Assembly (NCBI GenBank): GCA_037013495.1
Contig: CM072803.1
Coordinates: 52,527,627-52,591,626 of the forward strand
Source: Hippophae tibetana
Lineage: Eukaryota > Streptophyta > Magnoliopsida > Rosales > Elaeagnaceae
Direction: 5' to 3'
Length of the DNA stretch: 64,000 bases
The stretch's first letter is position 1; each line of letters opens with the position of its first letter. This document shows, piece by piece, positions 54,101 through 64,000 of the stretch. The notes beneath the pieces were generated by a model. That model was given only the letters and a program-made list of their open reading frames with translations. It was not told where the DNA came from and made no database searches. The position numbers were made by a program, and so were the translations under genes.

Positions 54101-55857
54101 ATGAGTTAAAAATGAGAAATATTGATCTCTTTTACGAAATAATGAACAAAATTTCAAACTTTTCATAGTTTTAAACTTCAATTCTTAATAAATTTACGTT
54201 AAATATATCAAAATTATAATGATAAAAAATTTGGAGTATTTATTCAGCGAAACATTATTTGTAAAATAGATATGAGAAAATGTTTAAGTTTTCTTTTCCA
54301 CTTATTTATTTTTCCCAATATTCTATCATTATTTTGTTTCATTCGTAAGACTTAATTCCCACCACAATCAAATTCAATCAAATTTCATTACCTCTCTTCC
54401 CAAGGGAAAAAGGTGATGCCTAGAGGTGGTTATAGACATTCTTTGGTAACTTCTTGTTACGTAGCATGAACCATTGCCATAGAGGAAAAGCATAATAATT
54501 CCAATCTTATTTCTTTGCTTCTTACTTATAGAATGGGTTTGAAAAACTAGATTCTTAGGAGGAAAGACACAACCAAATTTAATTTCAATACGGTGCATTC
54601 TAACACAACTAGAATAACTTTTAAATAGGTTGAGAATATTGATGTCATAAATGAGTTAAAAATGAGAAATATTGATCTCTTATACGAAATAATGAACAAA
54701 ATTTCAAACGTTTCATAGTTTTAAACTTCAATTCTTAATAAATTTAATTTAAATATATCAAAATTATAATGATAAAAAATTTGGAGTATTTATTCAGCGA
54801 CAAATTATTTGTAAAATATAAATGACAAAATGTTTAAGTTTTCTTTTTACACTTATTTATTTTTCCCAATATTCTATCATTATTTTGTTTCCTTCGTAAG
54901 TCTTAATTCCCAACACAATCAAATTCGTTCAAATTTTATTACCTCTCCTCCAAGGGGAAAAGGTGATGGCTAGAGGTGGTTTTAGACATTATTTGGTAGC
55001 TTCTTGTTACGTAGCATGAACCATTGCCATAGAGGATAAGCATAATTTTTCCAATCTTATTTCTTTGCTTCTTACTCATAGAATGGGTTTGAAAAACTAG
55101 ATTCTTAGGAGGAAAAGCACAAACAAATTTAATTTCAATACGTTGTATTCCAATAGGACCAGAATAACTTATAAATAAGTTGAGAATATTGATGTTATAA
55201 ATGAGTTAAAAATGTGAAATATTGATCTCTTATACGAAATAATGACCAAAATTTCACTCTTTTCATAGTTTTACATTTTAAGTCGTAATAAAGTGCATTT
55301 AAATATATCCTAATTATAATGATAAAATATTTGGAGTATTTATTCAGCCACAAATTATTTGTAAAATAGATATGAGAAAATGTTTAAGTTTTCTTTTTCA
55401 CTTATTTATTTTTCCCAATATTCTATCATTATTTTGTTTCATTCGTAAGTCTTAATTCCCACCACAATCAAATTCATTCATATTTTATTACCTATCCTCA
55501 CAAGGGAAAAAGCTGATGGCTAGAGGTGGTTATAGACATTATTTGGTAACTTCTTGTCACGTAGCATGAACCATTGCCATAGAGGAAAAGCATAATAATT
55601 CCAATCTTATTTCTTTGCTTTTACCTATAGAATGGGTTTCAAAAACTAGATTCTTAGGAGGAAAGACACAACCAAATTTAATTTCAATACGGTGCATTCT
55701 AACACAACTAGAATAACTTTTAAATAGGTTGAGAATATTAATGTCATAAATGAGTTAAAAATGAGAAATATTGATCTCTTATACGAAATAATGAACAAAA
55801 TTTCAAACGTTTCATAGTTTTAAACTTCAATTCTTAATAAATTTAATTTAAATATAT
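48170..55857. repeat. 14-monomer HOR, copy 2 (7688 bp)
   Basis: The 8-mer starts at 48170, 48720, 49270, 49817, 50367, 50917, 51466 and 52015. The 6-mer starts at 52562, 53112, 53662, 54209, 54759 and 55309. Each is displaced 7688 bp from copy 1. In the stretches I compared I saw no difference from copy 1, and the incidental minus-strand frames translate identically. Such identity implies very recent amplification or ongoing homogenization. Confidence 0.93.
51466..52014. repeat. Chimeric monomer h (b/g), copy 2
   Basis: This is the same b/g fusion at the same place in the second 14-mer, with the same switch before ttgcttttacc at about 51772. Its presence shows the fusion predates amplification of the 14-mer. 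Confidence 0.85.
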
Positions 55858-58800
55858 CAAAATTATAATGATAAAAAATTTGGAGTATTTATTCAGCGAC
55901 AAATTATTTGTAAAATATAAATGACAAAATGTTTAAGTTTTCTTTTCCACTTATTTATTTTTCCCAATATTCTATCATTATTTTGTTTCATTCGTGAGAA
56001 TTAATTCCCACCACAATCAAATTCATTCAAATTTTATTACCTCTCTTCCCAAGGGAAAAAGGTGATGGCTAGAGATGGTTTTAGACATTCTTTGGTAACT
56101 TCTTGTTACGTAGCATGAACCATTGCCATAGAGGAAAAGCATAATAATTCCAATCTTATTTCTTTGCTTCTTACTTATAGAATGAGTTTGAAAAACTAGA
56201 TTCTTAGGAGGAAAGACACAACCAAATTTAATTTCAATACGGTGCATTCTAACACAACTAGAATAACTTATAAATAAGTTCAGAATATTGATGTTATAAA
56301 TGAGTTAAAAATGAGAAATATTGATCTCTTATATGAAATAATGAACAAAATTTCAAACGTTTCATGGTTTTAAACTTCAATTCTTAATAAATTTAATTTA
56401 AATATATCAAAATTATAATGATAAAAAATTTGGAGTATTTATTCAGCCACAAATTATTTTTAAAATAGATATGAGAAAATGTTTAAGTTTTCTTTTCCAC
56501 TTATTTATTTTTCCCAATATTCTATCATTATTTTGTTTCATTTGTAAGTCTTAATTCCCACCACAATCAAATTCATTCAAATTTTATTTCCTCTTTTCCC
56601 AAGGGAAGAAGGTGATGGCTAGAGATGGTTTTAGACATTCTTTTGTAACTTCTTGTTATGTAGCATGAACCATTTCCATAGAGGAAAAGCATAATAATTA
56701 CAATCTTATTTCTTTGCTTCTTACTTATAGAATGGGTTTGAAAAACTAGATTCTTAGGAGGAAAGACACAACCAAATTTAATTTCAATACGGTGCATTCT
56801 AACACAACTAGAATAACTTTTAAATAGGTTGAGAATATTGATGTCATAAATGAGTTAAAAATGAGAAATATTGATCTCTTATACGAAATAGTGAACAAAA
56901 TTTCAAACGTTTCATAGTTTTAAACTTCAATTCTTAATAAATTTAATTTAAATATATCAAAATTATAATGATAAAAAATTTGGAGTATTTATTCAGCGAC
57001 AAATTATTTGTAAAATATAAATGACAAAATGTTTAAGTTTTCTTTTCCACTTATTTATTTTTCCCAATATTCTATCATTATTTTGTTTCCTTCGTAAGTC
57101 TTAATTCCCAACACAATCAAATTCGTTCAAATTTTATTACCTCTCCTCCAAAGGGAAAAGGTGATGGCTAGAGGTGGTTATAGACATTATTTGGTAACTT
57201 CTTGTTACGTAGCATGAACCATTTCCATAGAGGAAAAGCATAATAATTCCAATCTTATTTCTTTGCTTCTTACTCATAGAATGGGTTTCAAAAACTCTAT
57301 TCTTTAGACGAAATAAAACCAAATTTAATTTCAATACGTTGTATTCCAACACCACTAGAATAACTTATAAATAAGTTCAGAATATTGATGTTATAAATGA
57401 GTTAAAAATGAGAAATATTGATCTCTTTTACGAAATAATGAACAAAATTTCAAACTTTTCATAGTTTTAAACTTCAATTCTTAATAAATTTACGTTAAAT
57501 ATATCAAAATTATAATGATAAAAAATTTGGAGTATTTATTCAGCGAAACATTATTTGTAAAATAGATATGAGAAAATGTTTAAGTTTTCTTTTCCACTTA
57601 TTTATTTTTCCCAATATTCTATCATTATTTTGTTTCATTCGTAAGACTTAATTCCCACCACAATCAAATTCAATCAAATTTCATTACCTCTCTTCCCAAG
57701 GGAAAAAGGTGATGCCTAGAGGTGGTTATAGACATTCTTTGGTAACTTCTTGTTACGTAGCATGAACCATTGCCATAGAGGAAAAGCATAATAATTCCAA
57801 TCTTATTTCTTTGCTTCTTACTTATAGAATGGGTTTGAAAAACTAGATTCTTAGGAGGAAAGACACAACCAAATTTAATTTCAATACGGTGCATTCTAAC
57901 ACAACTAGAATAACTTTTAAATAGGTTGAGAATATTGATGTCATAAATGAGTTAAAAATGAGAAATATTGATCTCTTATACGAAATAATGAACAAAATTT
58001 CAAACGTTTCATAGTTTTAAACTTCAATTCTTAATAAATTTAATTTAAATATATCAAAATTATAATGATAAAAAATTTGGAGTATTTATTCAGCGACAAA
58101 TTATTTGTAAAATATAAATGACAAAATGTTTAAGTTTTCTTTTTACACTTATTTATTTTTCCCAATATTCTATCATTATTTTGTTTCCTTCGTAAGTCTT
58201 AATTCCCAACACAATCAAATTCGTTCAAATTTTATTACCTCTCCTCCAAGGGGAAAAGGTGATGGCTAGAGGTGGTTTTAGACATTATTTGGTAGCTTCT
58301 TGTTACGTAGCATGAACCATTGCCATAGAGGATAAGCATAATTTTTCCAATCTTATTTCTTTGCTTCTTACTCATAGAATGGGTTTGAAAAACTAGATTC
58401 TTAGGAGGAAAAGCACAAACAAATTTAATTTCAATACGTTGTATTCCAATAGGACCAGAATAACTTATAAATAAGTTGAGAATATTGATGTTATAAATGA
58501 GTTAAAAATGTGAAATATTGATCTCTTATACGAAATAATGACCAAAATTTCACTCTTTTCATAGTTTTACATTTTAAGTCGTAATAAAGTGCATTTAAAT
58601 ATATCCTAATTATAATGATAAAATATTTGGAGTATTTATTCAGCCACAAATTATTTGTAAAATAGATATGAGAAAATGTTTAAGTTTTCTTTTTCACTTA
58701 TTTATTTTTCCCAATATTCTATCATTATTTTGTTTCATTCGTAAGTCTTAATTCCCACCACAATCAAATTCATTCATATTTTATTACCTATCCTCACAAG

Positions 58801-59153
58801 GGAAAAAGCTGATGGCTAGAGGTGGTTATAGACATTATTTGGTAACTTCTTGTCACGTAGCATGAACCATTGCCATAGAGGAAAAGCATAATAATTCCAA
58901 TCTTATTTCTTTGCTTTTACCTATAGAATGGGTTTCAAAAACTAGATTCTTAGGAGGAAAGACACAACCAAATTTAATTTCAATACGGTGCATTCTAACA
59001 CAACTAGAATAACTTTTAAATAGGTTGAGAATATTAATGTCATAAATGAGTTAAAAATGAGAAATATTGATCTCTTATACGAAATAATGAACAAAATTTC
59101 AAACGTTTCATAGTTTTAAACTTCAATTCTTAATAAATTTAATTTAAATATAT

Positions 59154-59702
59154 CAAAATTATAATGATAAAAAATTTGGAGTATTTATTCAGCGACAAAT
59201 TATTTGTAAAATATAAATGACAAAATGTTTAAGTTTTCTTTTCCACTTATTTATTTTTCCCAATATTCTATCATTATTTTGTTTCATTCGTGAGAATTAA
59301 TTCCCACCACAATCAAATTCATTCAAATTTTATTACCTCTCTTCCCAAGGGAAAAAGGTGATGGCTAGAGATGGTTTTAGACATTCTTTGGTAACTTCTT
59401 GTTACGTAGCATGAACCATTGCCATAGAGGAAAAGCATAATAATTCCAATCTTATTTCTTTGCTTTTACCTATAGAATGGGTTTCAAAAACTAGATTCTT
59501 AGGAGGAAAGACACAACCAAATTTAATTTCAATACGGTGCATTCTAACACAACTAGAATAACTTTTAAATAGGTTGAGAATATTGATGTCATAAATGAGT
59601 TAAAAATGAGAAATATTGATCTCTTATACGAAATAATGAACAAAATTTCAAACGTTTCATAGTTTTAAACTTCAATTCTTAATAAATTTAATTTAAATAT
59701 AT
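59154..59702. repeat. Chimeric monomer h (b/g), copy 3
   Basis: This is the same fusion in the third 14-mer, switching before about 59462. It is followed by the a monomer at 59703 as in the other copies. Confidence 0.85.
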
Positions 59703-62700
59703 CAAAATTATAATGATAAAAAATTTGGAGTATTTATTCAGCGACAAATTATTTGTAAAATATAAATGAGAAAATATTTAAGTTTTCTTTTCCACTTATT
59801 TATTTTTCCCAATATTCTATCATTATTTTGTTTCCTTCGTATGTCTTAATTCCCAACACAATCAAATTCGTTCAAATTTTATTACCTCTCCTCCAAAGGG
59901 AAAAGGTGATGGCTAGAGGTGGTTATAGTCATTATTTGGTAACTTCTTGTTACGTAGCATGAACCATTGCCATAGAGGAAAAGCATAATTATTCCAATCT
60001 TATTTCTTTGCTTCTTACTTATAGAATGGGTTTCAAAAACTCTATTCTTAGGAGGAAATAAAACCAAATTTAATTTCAATACGTTGTATTCCAACACAAC
60101 TAGAATAACTTATAAATAAGTTCAGAATATTGATGTCATAAATGAATTAAAAATGAGAAATATTGATCTCTTATACGAAATAATGAACAAAATTTCAAAC
60201 GTTTCATAGTTTTAAACTTCAATTCTTAATAAATTTAATTTAAATATATCAAAATTATAATGATAAAAAATTTGGAGTATTTATTCAGCGACAAATTATT
60301 TGTAAAATATAAATGACAAAATGTTTAAGTTTTCTTTTCCACTTATTTATTTTTCCCAATATTCTATCATTATTTTGTTTCATTCGTGAGAATTAATTCC
60401 CACCACAATCAAATTCATTCAAATTTTATTACCTCTCTTCCCAAGGGAAAAAGGTGATGGCTAGAGATGGTTTTAGACATTCTTTGGTAACTTCTTGTTA
60501 CGTAGCATGAACCATTGCCATAGAGGAAAAGCATAATAATTCCAATCTTATTTCTTTGCTTCTTACTTATAGAATGAGTTTGAAAAACTAGATTCTTAGG
60601 AGGAAAGACACAACCAAATTTAATTTCAATACGGTGCATTCTAACACAACTAGAATAACTTATAAATAAGTTCAGAATATTGATGTTATAAATGAGTTAA
60701 AAATGAGAAATATTGATCTCTTATATGAAATAATGAACAAAATTTCAAACGTTTCATGGTTTTAAACTTCAATTCTTAATAAATTTAATTTAAATATATC
60801 AAAATTATAATGATAAAAAATTTGGAGTATTTATTCAGCCACAAATTATTTTTAAAATAGATATGAGAAAATGTTTAAGTTTTCTTTTCCACTTATTTAT
60901 TTTTCCCAATATTCTATCATTATTTTGTTTCATTTGTAAGTCTTAATTCCCACCACAATCAAATTCATTCAAATTTTATTTCCTCTTTTCCCAAGGGAAG
61001 AAGGTGATGGCTAGAGATGGTTTTAGACATTCTTTTGTAACTTCTTGTTATGTAGCATGAACCATTTCCATAGAGGAAAAGCATAATAATTACAATCTTA
61101 TTTCTTTGCTTCTTACTTATAGAATGGGTTTGAAAAACTAGATTCTTAGGAGGAAAGACACAACCAAATTTAATTTCAATACGGTGCATTCTAACACAAC
61201 TAGAATAACTTTTAAATAGGTTGAGAATATTGATGTCATAAATGAGTTAAAAATGAGAAATATTGATCTCTTATACGAAATAGTGAACAAAATTTCAAAC
61301 GTTTCATAGTTTTAAACTTCAATTCTTAATAAATTTAATTTAAATATATCAAAATTATAATGATAAAAAATTTGGAGTATTTATTCAGCGACAAATTATT
61401 TGTAAAATATAAATGACAAAATGTTTAAGTTTTCTTTTCCACTTATTTATTTTTCCCAATATTCTATCATTATTTTGTTTCCTTCGTAAGTCTTAATTCC
61501 CAACACAATCAAATTCGTTCAAATTTTATTACCTCTCCTCCAAAGGGAAAAGGTGATGGCTAGAGGTGGTTATAGACATTATTTGGTAACTTCTTGTTAC
61601 GTAGCATGAACCATTTCCATAGAGGAAAAGCATAATAATTCCAATCTTATTTCTTTGCTTCTTACTCATAGAATGGGTTTCAAAAACTCTATTCTTTAGA
61701 CGAAATAAAACCAAATTTAATTTCAATACGTTGTATTCCAACACCACTAGAATAACTTATAAATAAGTTCAGAATATTGATGTTATAAATGAGTTAAAAA
61801 TGAGAAATATTGATCTCTTTTACGAAATAATGAACAAAATTTCAAACTTTTCATAGTTTTAAACTTCAATTCTTAATAAATTTACGTTAAATATATCAAA
61901 ATTATAATGATAAAAAATTTGGAGTATTTATTCAGCGAAACATTATTTGTAAAATAGATATGAGAAAATGTTTAAGTTTTCTTTTCCACTTATTTATTTT
62001 TCCCAATATTCTATCATTATTTTGTTTCATTCGTAAGACTTAATTCCCACCACAATCAAATTCAATCAAATTTCATTACCTCTCTTCCCAAGGGAAAAAG
62101 GTGATGCCTAGAGGTGGTTATAGACATTCTTTGGTAACTTCTTGTTACGTAGCATGAACCATTGCCATAGAGGAAAAGCATAATAATTCCAATCTTATTT
62201 CTTTGCTTCTTACTTATAGAATGGGTTTGAAAAACTAGATTCTTAGGAGGAAAGACACAACCAAATTTAATTTCAATACGGTGCATTCTAACACAACTAG
62301 AATAACTTTTAAATAGGTTGAGAATATTGATGTCATAAATGAGTTAAAAATGAGAAATATTGATCTCTTATACGAAATAATGAACAAAATTTCAAACGTT
62401 TCATAGTTTTAAACTTCAATTCTTAATAAATTTAATTTAAATATATCAAAATTATAATGATAAAAAATTTGGAGTATTTATTCAGCGACAAATTATTTGT
62501 AAAATATAAATGACAAAATGTTTAAGTTTTCTTTTTACACTTATTTATTTTTCCCAATATTCTATCATTATTTTGTTTCCTTCGTAAGTCTTAATTCCCA
62601 ACACAATCAAATTCGTTCAAATTTTATTACCTCTCCTCCAAGGGGAAAAGGTGATGGCTAGAGGTGGTTTTAGACATTATTTGGTAGCTTCTTGTTACGT

Positions 62701-62996
62701 AGCATGAACCATTGCCATAGAGGATAAGCATAATTTTTCCAATCTTATTTCTTTGCTTCTTACTCATAGAATGGGTTTGAAAAACTAGATTCTTAGGAGG
62801 AAAAGCACAAACAAATTTAATTTCAATACGTTGTATTCCAATAGGACCAGAATAACTTATAAATAAGTTGAGAATATTGATGTTATAAATGAGTTAAAAA
62901 TGTGAAATATTGATCTCTTATACGAAATAATGACCAAAATTTCACTCTTTTCATAGTTTTACATTTTAAGTCGTAATAAAGTGCATTTAAATATAT

Positions 62997-63545
62997 CCTA
63001 ATTATAATGATAAAATATTTGGAGTATTTATTCAGCCACAAATTATTTGTAAAATAGATATGAGAAAATGTTTAAGTTTTCTTTTTAACTTATTTATTTT
63101 TCCCAATATTCTATCATTATTTTGTTTCCTTCGTAAGTCTTAATTCCCAACACAATCAAATTCGTTCAAATTTTATTACCTCTCCTCCAAGGGGAAAAGG
63201 TGATGGCTAGAGGTGGTTTTAGACATTATTTGGTAGCTTCTTGTTACGTAGCATGAACCATTGCCATAGAGGATAAGCATAATTTTTCCAATCTTATTTC
63301 TTTGCTTCTTACTCATAGAATGGGTTTGAAAAACTAGATTCTTAGGAGGAAAAGCACAAACAAATTTAATTTCAATATGTTGTATTCCAATAGGACCAGA
63401 ATAACTTATAAATAAGTTGAGAATATTGATGTTATAAATGAGTTAAAAATGTGAAATATTGATCTCTTATACGAAATAATGACCAAAATTTCACTCTTTT
63501 CATAGTTTTACATTTTAAGTCGTAATAAAGTGCATTTAAATATAT
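62997..63545. repeat. Chimeric monomer g/f
   Basis: The monomer starts as g (gatatgagaaaatg, ctttttaac, a one-base change from ctttttcac). It becomes f between about 63089 and 63128 (gtttccttcgtaag, cccaacacaatc, aggggaaaagg, caataggacc). The result is two f cores 549 bp apart (62641 and 63190). Confidence 0.83.
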
Positions 63546-64000
63546 CCTAATTATAATGATAAAATATTTGGAGTATTTATTCAGCCACAAATTATTTGTA
63601 AAATAGATATGAGAAAATGTTTAAGTTTTCTTTTTCACTTATTTATTTTTCCCAATATTCTATCATTATTTTGTTTCCTTCGTAAGTCTTAATTCCCAAC
63701 ACAATCAAATTCGTTCAAATTTTATTACCTCTCCTCCAAAGGGAAAAGGTGATGGCTACAGGTGGTTTTAGACATTATTTGGTAGCTTCTTGTTACGTTG
63801 CATGAACCATTCCCATAGAGGATAAGCATAATTTTTCCAATCTCATTTCTTTGCTTCTTACTCATAGAATGGGTTTGAAAAACTAGATTCTTAGGAGGAA
63901 AAGCACAAACAAATTTAATTTCAATACGTTGTATTCCAACACGACCAGAATAACTTATAAATAAGTTGAGAATATTGGTGTTATAAATGATTTAAAAATG
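63546..64000. repeat. Partial g/f chimeric monomer at window end
   Basis: The arrangement repeats the previous monomer (g start with ctttttcac, then f), but with more private changes: ggctacaggtgg, tacgttgcatg, attcccatag, tctcatttc and attggtgttataaatgattt. It also has ccaacacgacc, the E form, where f has ccaataggacc. It is cut by the window edge, so the array continues to the right. Confidence 0.8.

Larger units (their letters stand above)
55858..63545. repeat. 14-monomer HOR, copy 3 (7688 bp, last monomer altered)
   Basis: The 8-mer starts at 55858, 56408, 56958, 57505, 58055, 58605, 59154 and 59703. The 6-mer starts at 60250, 60800, 61350, 61897, 62447 and 62997. The final position, expected to be g, begins as g and turns into f, so the HOR ends inside its fourteenth monomer. 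Confidence 0.92.
1..64000. repeat. Satellite DNA array, ~549 bp monomer, whole window
   Basis: The same unit of about 549 bp recurs head-to-tail from the first to the last base. Unit starts, set by the motif ttataatgat, fall at 1, 547, 1097, 1647, 2197, 2747, 3296 and so on to 63546. Most monomers are 544-550 bp; the mean is about 549 bp if the 420 bp monomer at 38965 is left out. All copies have one orientation. I found no unique DNA, transposon or gene between units. No protein product or family name can be given. Arrays of this kind are typical of eukaryotic heterochromatin; whether this one is centromeric cannot be read from sequence alone. Confidence 0.98.

Noticed and set aside
40482-63545. 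Assembly artefact as the explanation of the identical 7688 bp units.
   Set aside because: It cannot be excluded from the sequence, but the orderly 8+6 alternation and the changed last monomer fit real HOR amplification. Long-read support would decide.
1-64000. CRISPR array.
   Set aside because: The repeat is about 549 bp and contiguous, with no unique spacers. The spacing and composition fit satellite DNA only.

Overview
The whole 64 kb window is one uninterrupted satellite DNA array. It is made of head-to-tail copies of an AT-rich monomer of about 549 bp (roughly 25-30% G+C by eye), all in the same orientation. Taking the recurring motif taattataatgata as the phase mark, I count 116 complete or nearly complete monomers and a final partial one starting at 63546. 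I see no gene, RNA gene, transposon, CRISPR array, telomere repeat or unique DNA. Such an array, CpG-poor and with higher-order structure, points to heterochromatin of a eukaryotic nuclear genome: centromeric, pericentromeric or a subtelomeric block. I do not recognise the satellite family and cannot name the organism. A plant is my weak guess. No prokaryotic or viral feature is present.

Layout. I named left-hand monomer variants A to F and right-hand variants a to h from diagnostic substitutions. Region 1 (1-26344) is built from a six-monomer higher-order repeat (HOR), A-B-C-D-E-F (about 3.3 kb), interspersed with a four-monomer form A-B-C'-E' (about 2.2 kb). It passes into a five-monomer form A-B-C'-E'-F' (about 2.74 kb). 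A segment of about 8.2 kb (1097-9330) recurs 8780 bp (16 monomers) further on. Region 2 (26345-40481) is a disordered transition. It holds mixed variants, a three-monomer tandem duplication (1644 bp unit), a run of B monomers, a duplicated single monomer and one monomer with a deletion of about 129 bp. Region 3 (40482-63545) is strikingly regular: three copies of a 14-monomer HOR of exactly 7688 bp, each an 8-mer (b-c-d-e-f-g-h-a, 4392 bp) followed by a 6-mer (b-c-d-e-f-g, 3296 bp). The copies look essentially identical until the last monomer. Region 4 (62447-64000) overlaps the last HOR copy. There the pattern breaks into successive f-like monomers joined by g-f fusions.

How it works together. 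Several monomers are visible chimeras of two other variants joined at matching positions (f = E/A, h = b/g, 17563 = F/C', 29638 = B/A, 62997 = g/f). Short patches of one variant also lie inside another. This is the footprint expected of unequal crossing-over and gene conversion, with older diverged HORs on the left and a recently amplified 14-mer on the right. The recurring minus-strand reading frames of 66-107 codons are by-products of the repeat sequence, and I do not annotate them as genes.
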